Source: FEN-1297 sp046704565 (GTDB lineage Bacteria > Bacteroidota > Ignavibacteria > Ignavibacteriales > Ignavibacteriaceae). From it: a DNA stretch of 11,181 bases. The stretch covers positions 1 through 11,181 of the forward strand of contig JBJKRP010000234.1 of assembly GCA_046704565.1 (NCBI GenBank). The letters are read 5' to 3'. The notes beneath the pieces were generated by a model, which worked only from the letters and a program-made list of their open reading frames with translations, had not been told where the DNA came from and ran no database searches. Shown piece by piece: positions 5,386 through 11,181 of the stretch. Position 1 is the first letter of the stretch; each line of letters starts with the position of its first letter. The position numbers and the translations under genes were made by a program.

Positions 5386-6120
5386 ATGGATGAATGGTAC
5401 AAAGACTGGTTTGATACCGAAGAGTATTTAATCGTCTATCGGAACAGGAATGAAAAAGAAGCTGAAAGGCTTGTTGGTTTAATCTTAAAAAATATTGAAA
5501 TAGAAACCGGAGATAAAATACTGGATATGGCTTGCGGGACAGGAAGACACTCGGTTTTATTTGCGCGCATGGGCTTCGAGGTAACGGCAATTGATTTGAG
5601 CAGGAACTTGCTGTCCATTGCAAAAGAAGCTGCAGACGAAGAGAGTTTGAAAATAAACTTTATCCGGTCGGATATTAGGCGCTTTACATTAACCAACGAT
5701 TTCAAGCTGGCTGTAAATTTATTTACGAGCTTCGGATATTTTGAACCGGATTATGAAAATTTTTTAGTACTGAAGAATGCATTTGAGCATTTGGTACCTC
5801 ATGGGTATTTTGTGATTGATTTCCTTAACAGGAATTTTGTAGAAGAAAATTTGGTGCCGGAGACAAACGTTGAATACCGCGACAGGTTTATCTTCCAAAA
5901 AAGAAGAATTGAAAATGACCGCGTAATTAAGCAAATTACGATCCGGAAAAACGGAATAGAAAAAATTTACCATGAATCCGTAAAGATGTACGGCAAAGAT
6001 GAACTATCGGACTTAATCTCCAAAGCCGGGTTTAACATTAGAAATTATTTTGGAGATTACAGCGGAAATAATTTTGACCTAAAAACTTCACCAAGAATTA
6101 TTATAATAGCTCAGAAATGA
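5386..6120 (+). CDS. Class I SAM-dependent methyltransferase of unknown substrate
   Basis: 244-residue Rossmann-fold methyltransferase. Motif I is KILDMACGTGRHSVLFARMG (44-63), which binds SAM; the acidic end of strand two is D70 in VTAIDLS; an acidic D96 follows in FIRSDIRRF; and a motif-IV-like AVNLFTSFGYFE (109-120) precedes the long helix before HGYFVIDFLN. The N-terminal WYKDWFDTEEYLIVYRNRNE and the C-terminal SPRIIIIAQK match the common FCB family of free-standing small-molecule methyltransferases, for which no substrate is established. Its ATG follows the recR TAA with no gap, and its TGA overlaps the next ATG (ATGA), so translation is chained through recR, this gene and the lipoprotein. 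The role cannot be named from sequence. Confidence 0.85.
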   Translation: MDEWYKDWFDTEEYLIVYRNRNEKEAERLVGLILKNIEIETGDKILDMACGTGRHSVLFARMGFEVTAIDLSRNLLSIAKEAADEESLKINFIRSDIRRFTLTNDFKLAVNLFTSFGYFEPDYENFLVLKNAFEHLVPHGYFVIDFLNRNFVEENLVPETNVEYRDRFIFQKRRIENDRVIKQITIRKNGIEKIYHESVKMYGKDELSDLISKAGFNIRNYFGDYSGNNFDLKTSPRIIIIAQK

Positions 6121-6695
6121 AGCTGTTTATTTTTATACTTGTTACTTTGCTATTCGGGGGCTGCGACCTGTTTACAACACGAACAGCGCAAGCGCCTACA
6201 CAGCCCCGCTCGGATTACCAGCAGGCAGTCACTCCCGACATTATGATCTCGAACTTTATTAATTCACTTAAAGATAAAAGCGAGGTGAATTATGCCTCAT
6301 GTCTCTCTGATTCTTCCTTCTCACAGAAGGTTTTTTCTTTTTCGCCGTCAAGCGCCGCAATGGCGCAGTATCCGTCGCTATCGGATAATTGGAGTAAGAA
6401 AAACGAGGAGCAGTATCTGAATAATTTAATTACCAAGATACCTCAGAATATGCCGATTACATTAACACTGTCCAATGTTTCCGAAAGTCCACAGGGTGAC
6501 AGTCTTATTTATACCGCTTCCTATTTTATAAATGTTCCGACAAATGATCCTACCTTCCCGCAAAACTATCAGGGCGAACTGAGATTCAACATGATTAGAG
6601 ATTCGCGTTCAATCTGGAGTATATATTACTGGCAGGATACTAAAAGCACCAACCTTCCAAGCTGGAGCGATCTGAAAGGACGTACTTACTACTAA
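6117..6695 (+). CDS. Predicted lipoprotein of unknown function (lipoprotein 1)
   Basis: 192 residues. Signal peptide MKLFIFILVTLLFGGC with lipobox FGGC, so the mature protein would start at Cys16, with Asp17 at +2 (in E. coli this retains a lipoprotein in the inner membrane; whether it does so here is unknown). A short Thr/Gln/Pro-rich linker (20-40) leads to a globular domain of about 150 residues with helices near 42-70 and then beta strands (PITLTLSNVSE, LIYTASYFINV, GELRFNMIRD), ending IWSIYYWQDT...SWSDLKGRTYY. That helix-then-sheet order with an aromatic final strand resembles an NTF2/SnoaL-like cone, but this is only a shape resemblance. Coupled to the methyltransferase by ATGA and to lipoprotein 2 by TAATG. 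Confidence 0.82.
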   Translation: MKLFIFILVTLLFGGCDLFTTRTAQAPTQPRSDYQQAVTPDIMISNFINSLKDKSEVNYASCLSDSSFSQKVFSFSPSSAAMAQYPSLSDNWSKKNEEQYLNNLITKIPQNMPITLTLSNVSESPQGDSLIYTASYFINVPTNDPTFPQNYQGELRFNMIRDSRSIWSIYYWQDTKSTNLPSWSDLKGRTYY

Positions 6696-7339
6696 TGTGT
6701 ACGCCGGGAAAATTCTTTCAATACTTTATTGCGGGAAAAATCGAGAAGCTGAAAAATATTAAAGTAGAACGGCGGCGTTATAATAAATTTAAATCTTATC
6801 GAACCTGTAAAGAGATTACTTCGAAGTCCCGATTAGTCTTTTTAATTATACCGGCTGCGGCGCTTATAATTTTATCCGGATGCCGAAATCCTTTTGCGCC
6901 TGCGCTGGATGAGAGTACAAGCACTTCATCCAGCGGTCTGTCTGACCAAACAACTACAGATGGTGTTTTCCAGAACTTCCAGTATGCCTATACTTTCAGA
7001 GATACGGTTATCTATGGAAGATTGATTAGCCAGGATTTTGTTTTTACATACCACGATTATGATAAAGGCATTGATGTTTCATGGGGAAGAGACGACGAAA
7101 TGAAAACGACCTACGGGTTATTTCAGAATTCACAGAGACTGGATTTAATCTGGAATAACATTGTATTATCCAGCAGCGATTCAACTACGGCAACAATTGT
7201 TCGAGGATTTAACCTGACTATTACTTTCAATCCTACAGATGTTGAAAGGATTGACGGAAGGGTAAACATGACGCTGAAAAAGGATCCTTCATCCAATAAA
7301 TGGCTTATTTCCAAGTGGATTGATGAATCGAACTTTTAA
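6695..7339 (+). CDS. Predicted lipoprotein of unknown function (lipoprotein 2)
   Basis: 214 residues as read. The hydrophobic stretch LVFLIIPAAALIIL ends in a good lipobox LSGC, giving Cys63, then RNPFAPALDES and a Ser/Thr-rich linker (73-90). The domain that follows (VFQNFQYAYTFRDTVIYGRLISQDFVFTYHDYDKG..., ending WLISKWIDESNF) has the helix-plus-sheet look of an NTF2-like fold and ends in the same W-x-I-x2-W-x-D style as lipoprotein 1, so the two may be distant paralogues. Oddity: from the only available ATG (TAATG overlap with lipoprotein 1), the part before the hydrophobic core is about 46 residues and strongly basic, far longer than a normal lipoprotein leader. No in-frame ATG, GTG or TTG exists further in, so a rare start, or a genuinely extended N-terminus, must be considered. 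Confidence 0.75.
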   Translation: MCTPGKFFQYFIAGKIEKLKNIKVERRRYNKFKSYRTCKEITSKSRLVFLIIPAAALIILSGCRNPFAPALDESTSTSSSGLSDQTTTDGVFQNFQYAYTFRDTVIYGRLISQDFVFTYHDYDKGIDVSWGRDDEMKTTYGLFQNSQRLDLIWNNIVLSSSDSTTATIVRGFNLTITFNPTDVERIDGRVNMTLKKDPSSNKWLISKWIDESNF

Positions 7340-7379
7340 TTTAAGCCGGACGAAAACAAAAAGTTTTGACAATAAGTTT

Positions 7380-7411
7380 TTTGGGACGGGCAAGGTAAAT
7401 CCGTAAATTTG
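7380..7411 (+). promoter_or_regulatory. Bacteroidetes-type promoter upstream of ftsX
   Basis: TTTG (7380-7383), 20 nt spacer, TAAATTTG (7404-7411): a full match to the Bacteroidetes -33 TTTG and -7 TAnnTTTG pattern with usual spacing. Transcription would start near 7418, giving a leader of about 20 nt with no clear SD before the ftsX ATG at 7440, as is common in this group. Prediction from motif and position only. Confidence 0.5.
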
Positions 7412-7439
7412 CAGTGAAAAATTTTTAACTGAAAGCTTA

Positions 7440-8303
7440 ATGATATTTTTTTGGCTTAAAGAATCTTTTAAATTAATCGGACGCGCGAAGTCGTCGTTTT
7501 TCCTTTCGCTTATTTCAATGAGCATCTCCGTCTTTTTAATTACTGCATCGCTGATTTCAATTCAGCTTTCAAACAGGCTTCAAAGAAACATTAAGCAGAG
7601 CGTAAGCATAAACATTTTTCTGAAGGACACTCTTTCAAACAACCAGATCAGCCGGTTAAAGACAAAGATTAAAGACAACTATTTCATTAATAGTATAAAA
7701 TACATTGATAAAAACCAGGCTGCCAAAGATTTTATAAATGAAACAGGAGAAGATTTTAGACGCGTGCTGGATTATAACCCGCTTCCGGCTTCCTTCTTAA
7801 TTACTCTTAAGGAAGGCTATGTTGAAAAAGATTCCCTGGATAAGATTGTTGCCTCAATCAGCAGCTATAACGGCGTGGACGATGTAGTATTCCAGCAGGG
7901 ATTTGTTTATAAAGTTCTTTCCTTTATAAAGAAGATTCAATCTTACATATTCGCTTTTACGGGAATTCTCTTTTTCATTTCAATCTACATTGTTTTCAGT
8001 ACAGTTAAGCTTGTAACAAAATCAAAATATGAAGAACTTGAGACAATGAAGCTCGTGGGCGCAAAGCTCTCGACAATCAAGATGCCAATAGTTTTAAATT
8101 GTATACTGATAGGCTTTTTCGCCGGTATTATTTCTTTGGCAATTTTCTATTACATCAATCATTACTTCAGCGCTATCGGAGACTTACACAGGCTGTTCAG
8201 CTTTAATAATTTGTCATTCGTAATTATCGTTCTGGCAATCGGACCGGCTATAGGCTTTCTGGTCAGCTTATTTTCGCTTAGGAAAATAAACTTGAGGATT
8301 TGA
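7440..8303 (+). CDS. ftsX: Cell division protein FtsX (ABC-transporter-like permease)
   Basis: Membrane partner of the FtsE ATPase; the pair signals to peptidoglycan hydrolases during septum formation. 287 residues with FtsX layout: cytoplasmic N-terminus with WLKESFKLIGRAKSS, TM1 (about 20-43), a periplasmic domain (44-165) with the family motif NPLPASF (113-119), TM2 (about 168-191), the coupling segment KYEELETMKLVGAKLSTIK (196-214) that contacts the ATPase, TM3 (about 215-238) and TM4 (about 257-280). ftsE is not adjacent. The ATG has no good SD, but the promoter-like sequence at 7380-7411 fits it as the first gene of a unit. The polysaccharide export gene follows after 44-53 nt, so read-through is possible. 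Confidence 0.95.
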   Translation: MIFFWLKESFKLIGRAKSSFFLSLISMSISVFLITASLISIQLSNRLQRNIKQSVSINIFLKDTLSNNQISRLKTKIKDNYFINSIKYIDKNQAAKDFINETGEDFRRVLDYNPLPASFLITLKEGYVEKDSLDKIVASISSYNGVDDVVFQQGFVYKVLSFIKKIQSYIFAFTGILFFISIYIVFSTVKLVTKSKYEELETMKLVGAKLSTIKMPIVLNCILIGFFAGIISLAIFYYINHYFSAIGDLHRLFSFNNLSFVIIVLAIGPAIGFLVSLFSLRKINLRI

Positions 8304-8356
8304 TGTGGCTTAGATATTTCCTAACTTTTCGACATTAATTTTTGTAATTGGAGACT

Positions 8357-9955
8357 TTGAGTAAGTTAAATTTAGTTTTCGTTTTATTCATTACTATACT
8401 TTTTTGCCGGTTTGCAATCGCACAGAATTTACCGGACTACGCTGAGCGTCAATTTAATCCGCTGCAGGATTCAACTAAGAAGATTCAAAACCTGCCGCTT
8501 GAGACAGGCGACGAAAGCGTTGATCCTGATGAATATGTTGTCGGGGCAGGCGATAGATTTTTTATTGCCATCAGCGGCTTACAGGATGTTTCTTATAATA
8601 CGATAATAAACCAGAACGGTTTTCTTTTCGTTCCGAAAGTAGGCGGTGTAGATTTAATGAATTTAACTCTTAACAATGCTAAAGAGAAAATAACCGCGGC
8701 GATAAATAAATATTTTAAAAATGTCGATGTATTTATCTCTCTGGTTGGAATAAGAAAAATAACCGTTTCGCTCCTCGGCGATGTAAAAGATCCATCTTCC
8801 TTTGTGCTTCCCGGGAACTCAAGGCTGATGGATCTTATCGGAAAGTCCACCGGACTGACTGTAACTTCCGACTATCGGAACATAAAAATCAAATCTCAGG
8901 ATGGAACTTCGAAGGTATATGACTTCCTTAGATATCTAAGATTAAGCGATAGAAAAGATAACCCTCTGCTGCGCGAAGGGGATGCCGTTATTGTTGATAA
9001 GATAGACAAGATCGTTTCCATAAAAGGCGAGGTTAAATATCCCGGCGTTTATGAATATGTTCCCGGTGAAACTGCTGCAGATCTGATAAAGTTAGCAGGA
9101 GGCTTTTTAAGCAAAGCAAGAACAGATACGATAGAAATTGTCGACTTTAAGCCGGGAGGAAAGCTGCAGGAGAGCGAATATTATTCTTATGATGAGCTGG
9201 TTAATGAAAATATTATTCTTAAAGACAATGACATGATCCTGGTCCGCCGGATCCCTCAATATTTAATTCCGCGGTATGTTAAAGTTGAAGGCTGGGTAAA
9301 GTTTCCCGGTGAATATAAAATTATGCAGGATAAGACCACGCTTGTCGATATTATAAACGAGGCTGGAGGCTTCCTGAAGGATGCCTCACTGACAGATGCG
9401 ACTTTAACCAGAAATGTCGATACGGTTGAAAATGATCCCCAGTTTGAAAGACTTAAATCAATGCAGCGCAAAGATATGACCGACGACGAATACGGCTATT
9501 TTAAAGCAAAGTCGCTTCAAAGAAAAGGCAAAGTTGTTGTAGATTTTAATGCTTTATTCCGCGGGCATGACTTATTAGAGAATGTAGTGCTTAAGAAAGG
9601 GGATGTAATCAATGTTCCCGAAGCAAAAAATTATATTATCATGCTCGGACAGGTTGTTAACCCGGGCAGTATTATTTATCAAAAAAAATTATCGGTGGAT
9701 GACTACATCCGCATGGCTGGGGGTTACGGATGGCGTGCTGATAAGGGAAGCGTAAGAGTAATCAAAGCAAATACCGGAGAATGGATAAAAGCGGACAAAG
9801 TCGATTCGCTTAGCCCGGGCGATGCAATTTGGGTTCCTGAGGAGCTGCCTGCGGCAAAATTCTGGGATGTGTTTACAACTTCCCTTCAGATAGTCGGTCA
9901 GCTTGCAGCCATTGTTGCCGCAACGGTTGCAATAATTGTTGCCACAAGGAGATGA
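8357..9955 (+). CDS. Polysaccharide export outer-membrane protein with four SLBB domains (Wza-like)
   Basis: Secreted protein of the OPX family that forms the outer-membrane channel for capsule or exopolysaccharide. 532 residues from the TTG at 8357. A signal peptide ends near AIA before Q23. A Poly_export (PES) domain covers about 57-137 (DEYVVGAGDRFFIAISG...GFLFVPKVGGVDLMNLTLNNAKEKI), followed by four SLBB units at about 134-182, 219-265, 306-355 and 425-472, each with a G-x-V-x-x-PG/PS core and an AGG or similar turn, and the later ones closed by GDxIxVP-like endings. A C-terminal hydrophobic helix (about 506-529) ends in ATRR, comparable to the Wza outer-membrane helix. The start is uncertain: TTG at 8357 lies 3 nt after GGAG, while TTG at 8348 directly follows an in-frame stop. 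The next gene encodes the matching Wzz-type protein. Confidence 0.93.
   Translation: MSKLNLVFVLFITILFCRFAIAQNLPDYAERQFNPLQDSTKKIQNLPLETGDESVDPDEYVVGAGDRFFIAISGLQDVSYNTIINQNGFLFVPKVGGVDLMNLTLNNAKEKITAAINKYFKNVDVFISLVGIRKITVSLLGDVKDPSSFVLPGNSRLMDLIGKSTGLTVTSDYRNIKIKSQDGTSKVYDFLRYLRLSDRKDNPLLREGDAVIVDKIDKIVSIKGEVKYPGVYEYVPGETAADLIKLAGGFLSKARTDTIEIVDFKPGGKLQESEYYSYDELVNENIILKDNDMILVRRIPQYLIPRYVKVEGWVKFPGEYKIMQDKTTLVDIINEAGGFLKDASLTDATLTRNVDTVENDPQFERLKSMQRKDMTDDEYGYFKAKSLQRKGKVVVDFNALFRGHDLLENVVLKKGDVINVPEAKNYIIMLGQVVNPGSIIYQKKLSVDDYIRMAGGYGWRADKGSVRVIKANTGEWIKADKVDSLSPGDAIWVPEELPAAKFWDVFTTSLQIVGQLAAIVAATVAIIVATRR
9946..9951 (+). promoter_or_regulatory. Ribosome binding site that decides the Wzz-type gene start
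   Basis: AAGGAG directly abuts an ATG at 9952 (no spacer, unusable) but lies six bases before the TTG at 9958, the ideal distance. It therefore supports TTG 9958 as the real start. Confidence 0.7.
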
Positions 9956-9957
9956 CA

Positions 9958-11115
9958 TTGAGCTATCACGAAGCTATAAATATTATCCTGACTCATAGAG
10001 TAAGAATTTTAAAAACAACATTGCTCTCCGTGGTGTTTATTTTCCTGATACTGCTGTTGGTTTACCCGGTAACCTATCGTTCTACGGCTACGGTATTGCC
10101 TCCTGAGCAAAACTCGCGAATGCAGGGTTTTGAGAGCCTTTTAAGCGGGCAGAACCTTTCCAATTTATTTTTTGAAAATAATTCTTCGTCAAATTCACAG
10201 TTGTATATGCAAATATTGAAGAGCCGCACTGCAGCGCTTTATGTTGTGGAGAAAAATAACCTGATGAAGTTCTTCGGCATTTCAAATAAATATAAGGCAG
10301 CGAAAAAGCTGGAAGATAATTTGAATGTGGAAGTATCCAAGGAAGGTATAATATCCCTAAACGTAGATGTCAGCTCTTCGCTGTTCCCGTTATTTACAGG
10401 ACAGCTTGATTCGATTAAAGCTCTTTCAGCAGCAATATCAAACAGCTTTGTTGAGGCGCTCGATATGATAAACCGCAGTAAGCTGGTTTCAACCGCAAAG
10501 AAGTCACGCGAATTCATCGGTCAGCAGCTTGATAAGACCAAAGCCAGGCTTGATTCGGTTGAGAATGAATTAATGTTTTTCCAGGAGAGGAATAAAGCTG
10601 TCTCGCTCCCCGACCAGGTTAAAGCAGCAATAGACGCTGCTGCAACTATCAGGACTGAGATTGTAAAGACTGAAATCGAGATAGGTACTCTTCAAAATAA
10701 TATGAGGGAGGACAATAAGACTTTGCTTGCTCTTAAAGACAAGCTTCAGCAGCTTAAAGACCAGTATTCCAGGATGGAGATGGGCAGCCAGGATTATCTT
10801 GTAACTTTCAAAAGCGTACCGGAGCTTGGTAAAAAGCTTGCCGACCTGGTTCGGGAAGTTAAAATTCAGAATGAGGTTTATGCTTTGCTACAGCAGCAAT
10901 ATTACAAGGAACTGATACAGGAGAACAAGGATTTGCCCACAATCCAGGTACTTGACCCGGCTATTCCGCCTTTAAAAGCTCAATCGCCGCGTTTATTATT
11001 TTCTTCTTTCATGGGAGGTTTATTTGTTTTTATTTTTATGTGCGGTGCGGTAATCATTAATGAAAAGAGAACAAGAAGTTATATCTTAAAGAATAAGGAG
11101 AACCAAATTGTATAA
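9958..11115 (+). CDS. Wzz/PCP-type chain-length determinant or polysaccharide co-polymerase, no kinase domain
   Basis: Inner-membrane protein that regulates polysaccharide chain length and bridges to the OPX channel. 385 residues from TTG 9958. TM1 is at about 19-39, followed by the Wzz beta region YRSTATVLPPE, then a long helical periplasmic part with coiled-coil heptads around 183-275 (QQLDKTKARLDSVENELMFFQERN, LKDKLQQLKDQYSRME). The Pro-rich DPAIPPLKAQSPR motif (333-345) comes before TM2 (about 346-367) and a short basic tail without Walker A or B, so the tyrosine-kinase part of BY-kinases is not fused. The start is set by AAGGAG six bases upstream; the ATG at 9952 overlapping the SLBB gene stop has no SD spacing. 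The next gene overlaps its end by eight bases. Confidence 0.92.
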   Translation: MSYHEAINIILTHRVRILKTTLLSVVFIFLILLLVYPVTYRSTATVLPPEQNSRMQGFESLLSGQNLSNLFFENNSSSNSQLYMQILKSRTAALYVVEKNNLMKFFGISNKYKAAKKLEDNLNVEVSKEGIISLNVDVSSSLFPLFTGQLDSIKALSAAISNSFVEALDMINRSKLVSTAKKSREFIGQQLDKTKARLDSVENELMFFQERNKAVSLPDQVKAAIDAAATIRTEIVKTEIEIGTLQNNMREDNKTLLALKDKLQQLKDQYSRMEMGSQDYLVTFKSVPELGKKLADLVREVKIQNEVYALLQQQYYKELIQENKDLPTIQVLDPAIPPLKAQSPRLLFSSFMGGLFVFIFMCGAVIINEKRTRSYILKNKENQIV

Positions 11116-11181
11116 ACCAACGGCAGTTGTAACAGGCGGTGCAGGCTTTCTCGGCTCGCATCTTTGCGACAGGCTATTAAG
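11108..11181 (+). CDS. NAD-dependent nucleotide-sugar epimerase/decarboxylase, N-terminal fragment
   Basis: Only the first 24 codons are in the window. They read MYKPTAVVTGGAGFLGSHLCDRLL, the Rossmann GGxGFxG dinucleotide-binding turn of extended SDR enzymes; the GSHLCDRLL continuation is especially like UDP-glucuronate decarboxylases (UXS), though UDP-glucose/galactose epimerases and dehydratases are not excluded. Start TTG at 11108, seven bases after AAGGAG (11095-11100), overlapping the upstream gene's stop by eight bases. It extends the polysaccharide cluster with a sugar-precursor enzyme; the specific sugar cannot be decided from this fragment. Confidence 0.88.
   Translation, partial: MYKPTAVVTGGAGFLGSHLCDRLL

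Noticed and set aside
7366..7394. TTGACA (7366-7371) as a sigma-70 -35 box for ftsX
   Set aside because: No TATAAT-like hexamer lies 16-18 nt downstream (the position reads GC-rich); the TTTG/TAAATTTG pair fits better.

Overview
The window looks like chromosomal, core-genome DNA from a free-living bacterium of the FCB (Bacteroidota/Chlorobiota/Ignavibacteriota) group, most likely an Ignavibacteria-type lineage. This placement is inference. It rests on the AT-leaning composition, the protein families (short Psd next to PssA, small TatA proteins with a KKIPDLAQGLGKGIREFKKA-type core, FtsX with no adjacent FtsE), a Bacteroidetes-like promoter upstream of ftsX, and frequent TTG start codons. No mobile element, CRISPR array, tRNA or rRNA was seen.

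Left half (1-4318), all on the minus strand, so transcription runs right to left. The order is: a degenerate PurC-like protein (3611-4318), psd (2957-3607) and pssA (2235-2960) for phosphatidylethanolamine synthesis, then purS (1805-2077) and purQ (1113-1808) for the FGAM synthase step of purine synthesis, two tandem tatA genes (909-1103 and 606-806), and the first third of gatA (1-473). Spacing is tight inside the pairs (3-nt gap, TTGA overlap, ATGA overlap, and an SD that contains the previous stop codon). Two unusually ordered inverted-repeat structures flank tatA-1: a three-way-junction-like element at 857-919 and a nested, possibly pseudoknotted element at 517-596.

A divergent intergenic region (4319-4459) separates the two halves.

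Right half (4460-11181), all on the plus strand. ybaB-recR (DNA repair) leads into a SAM-dependent methyltransferase and two small lipoproteins of unknown function, all packed or overlapping. After a 100-nt gap with a good Bacteroidetes-type promoter comes ftsX (cell division). Then a surface-polysaccharide export block begins: an outer-membrane Wza-like protein with four SLBB domains, a Wzz/PCP-type inner-membrane chain-length protein, and the first 24 codons of a nucleotide-sugar epimerase/decarboxylase that runs off the right edge.

The most interesting points are the PurC homologue whose active-site motifs are largely lost although the fold-level match spans the whole protein, the folded intercistronic element between the two tatA genes, and the high share of TTG starts (seven of sixteen genes, plus one GTG).
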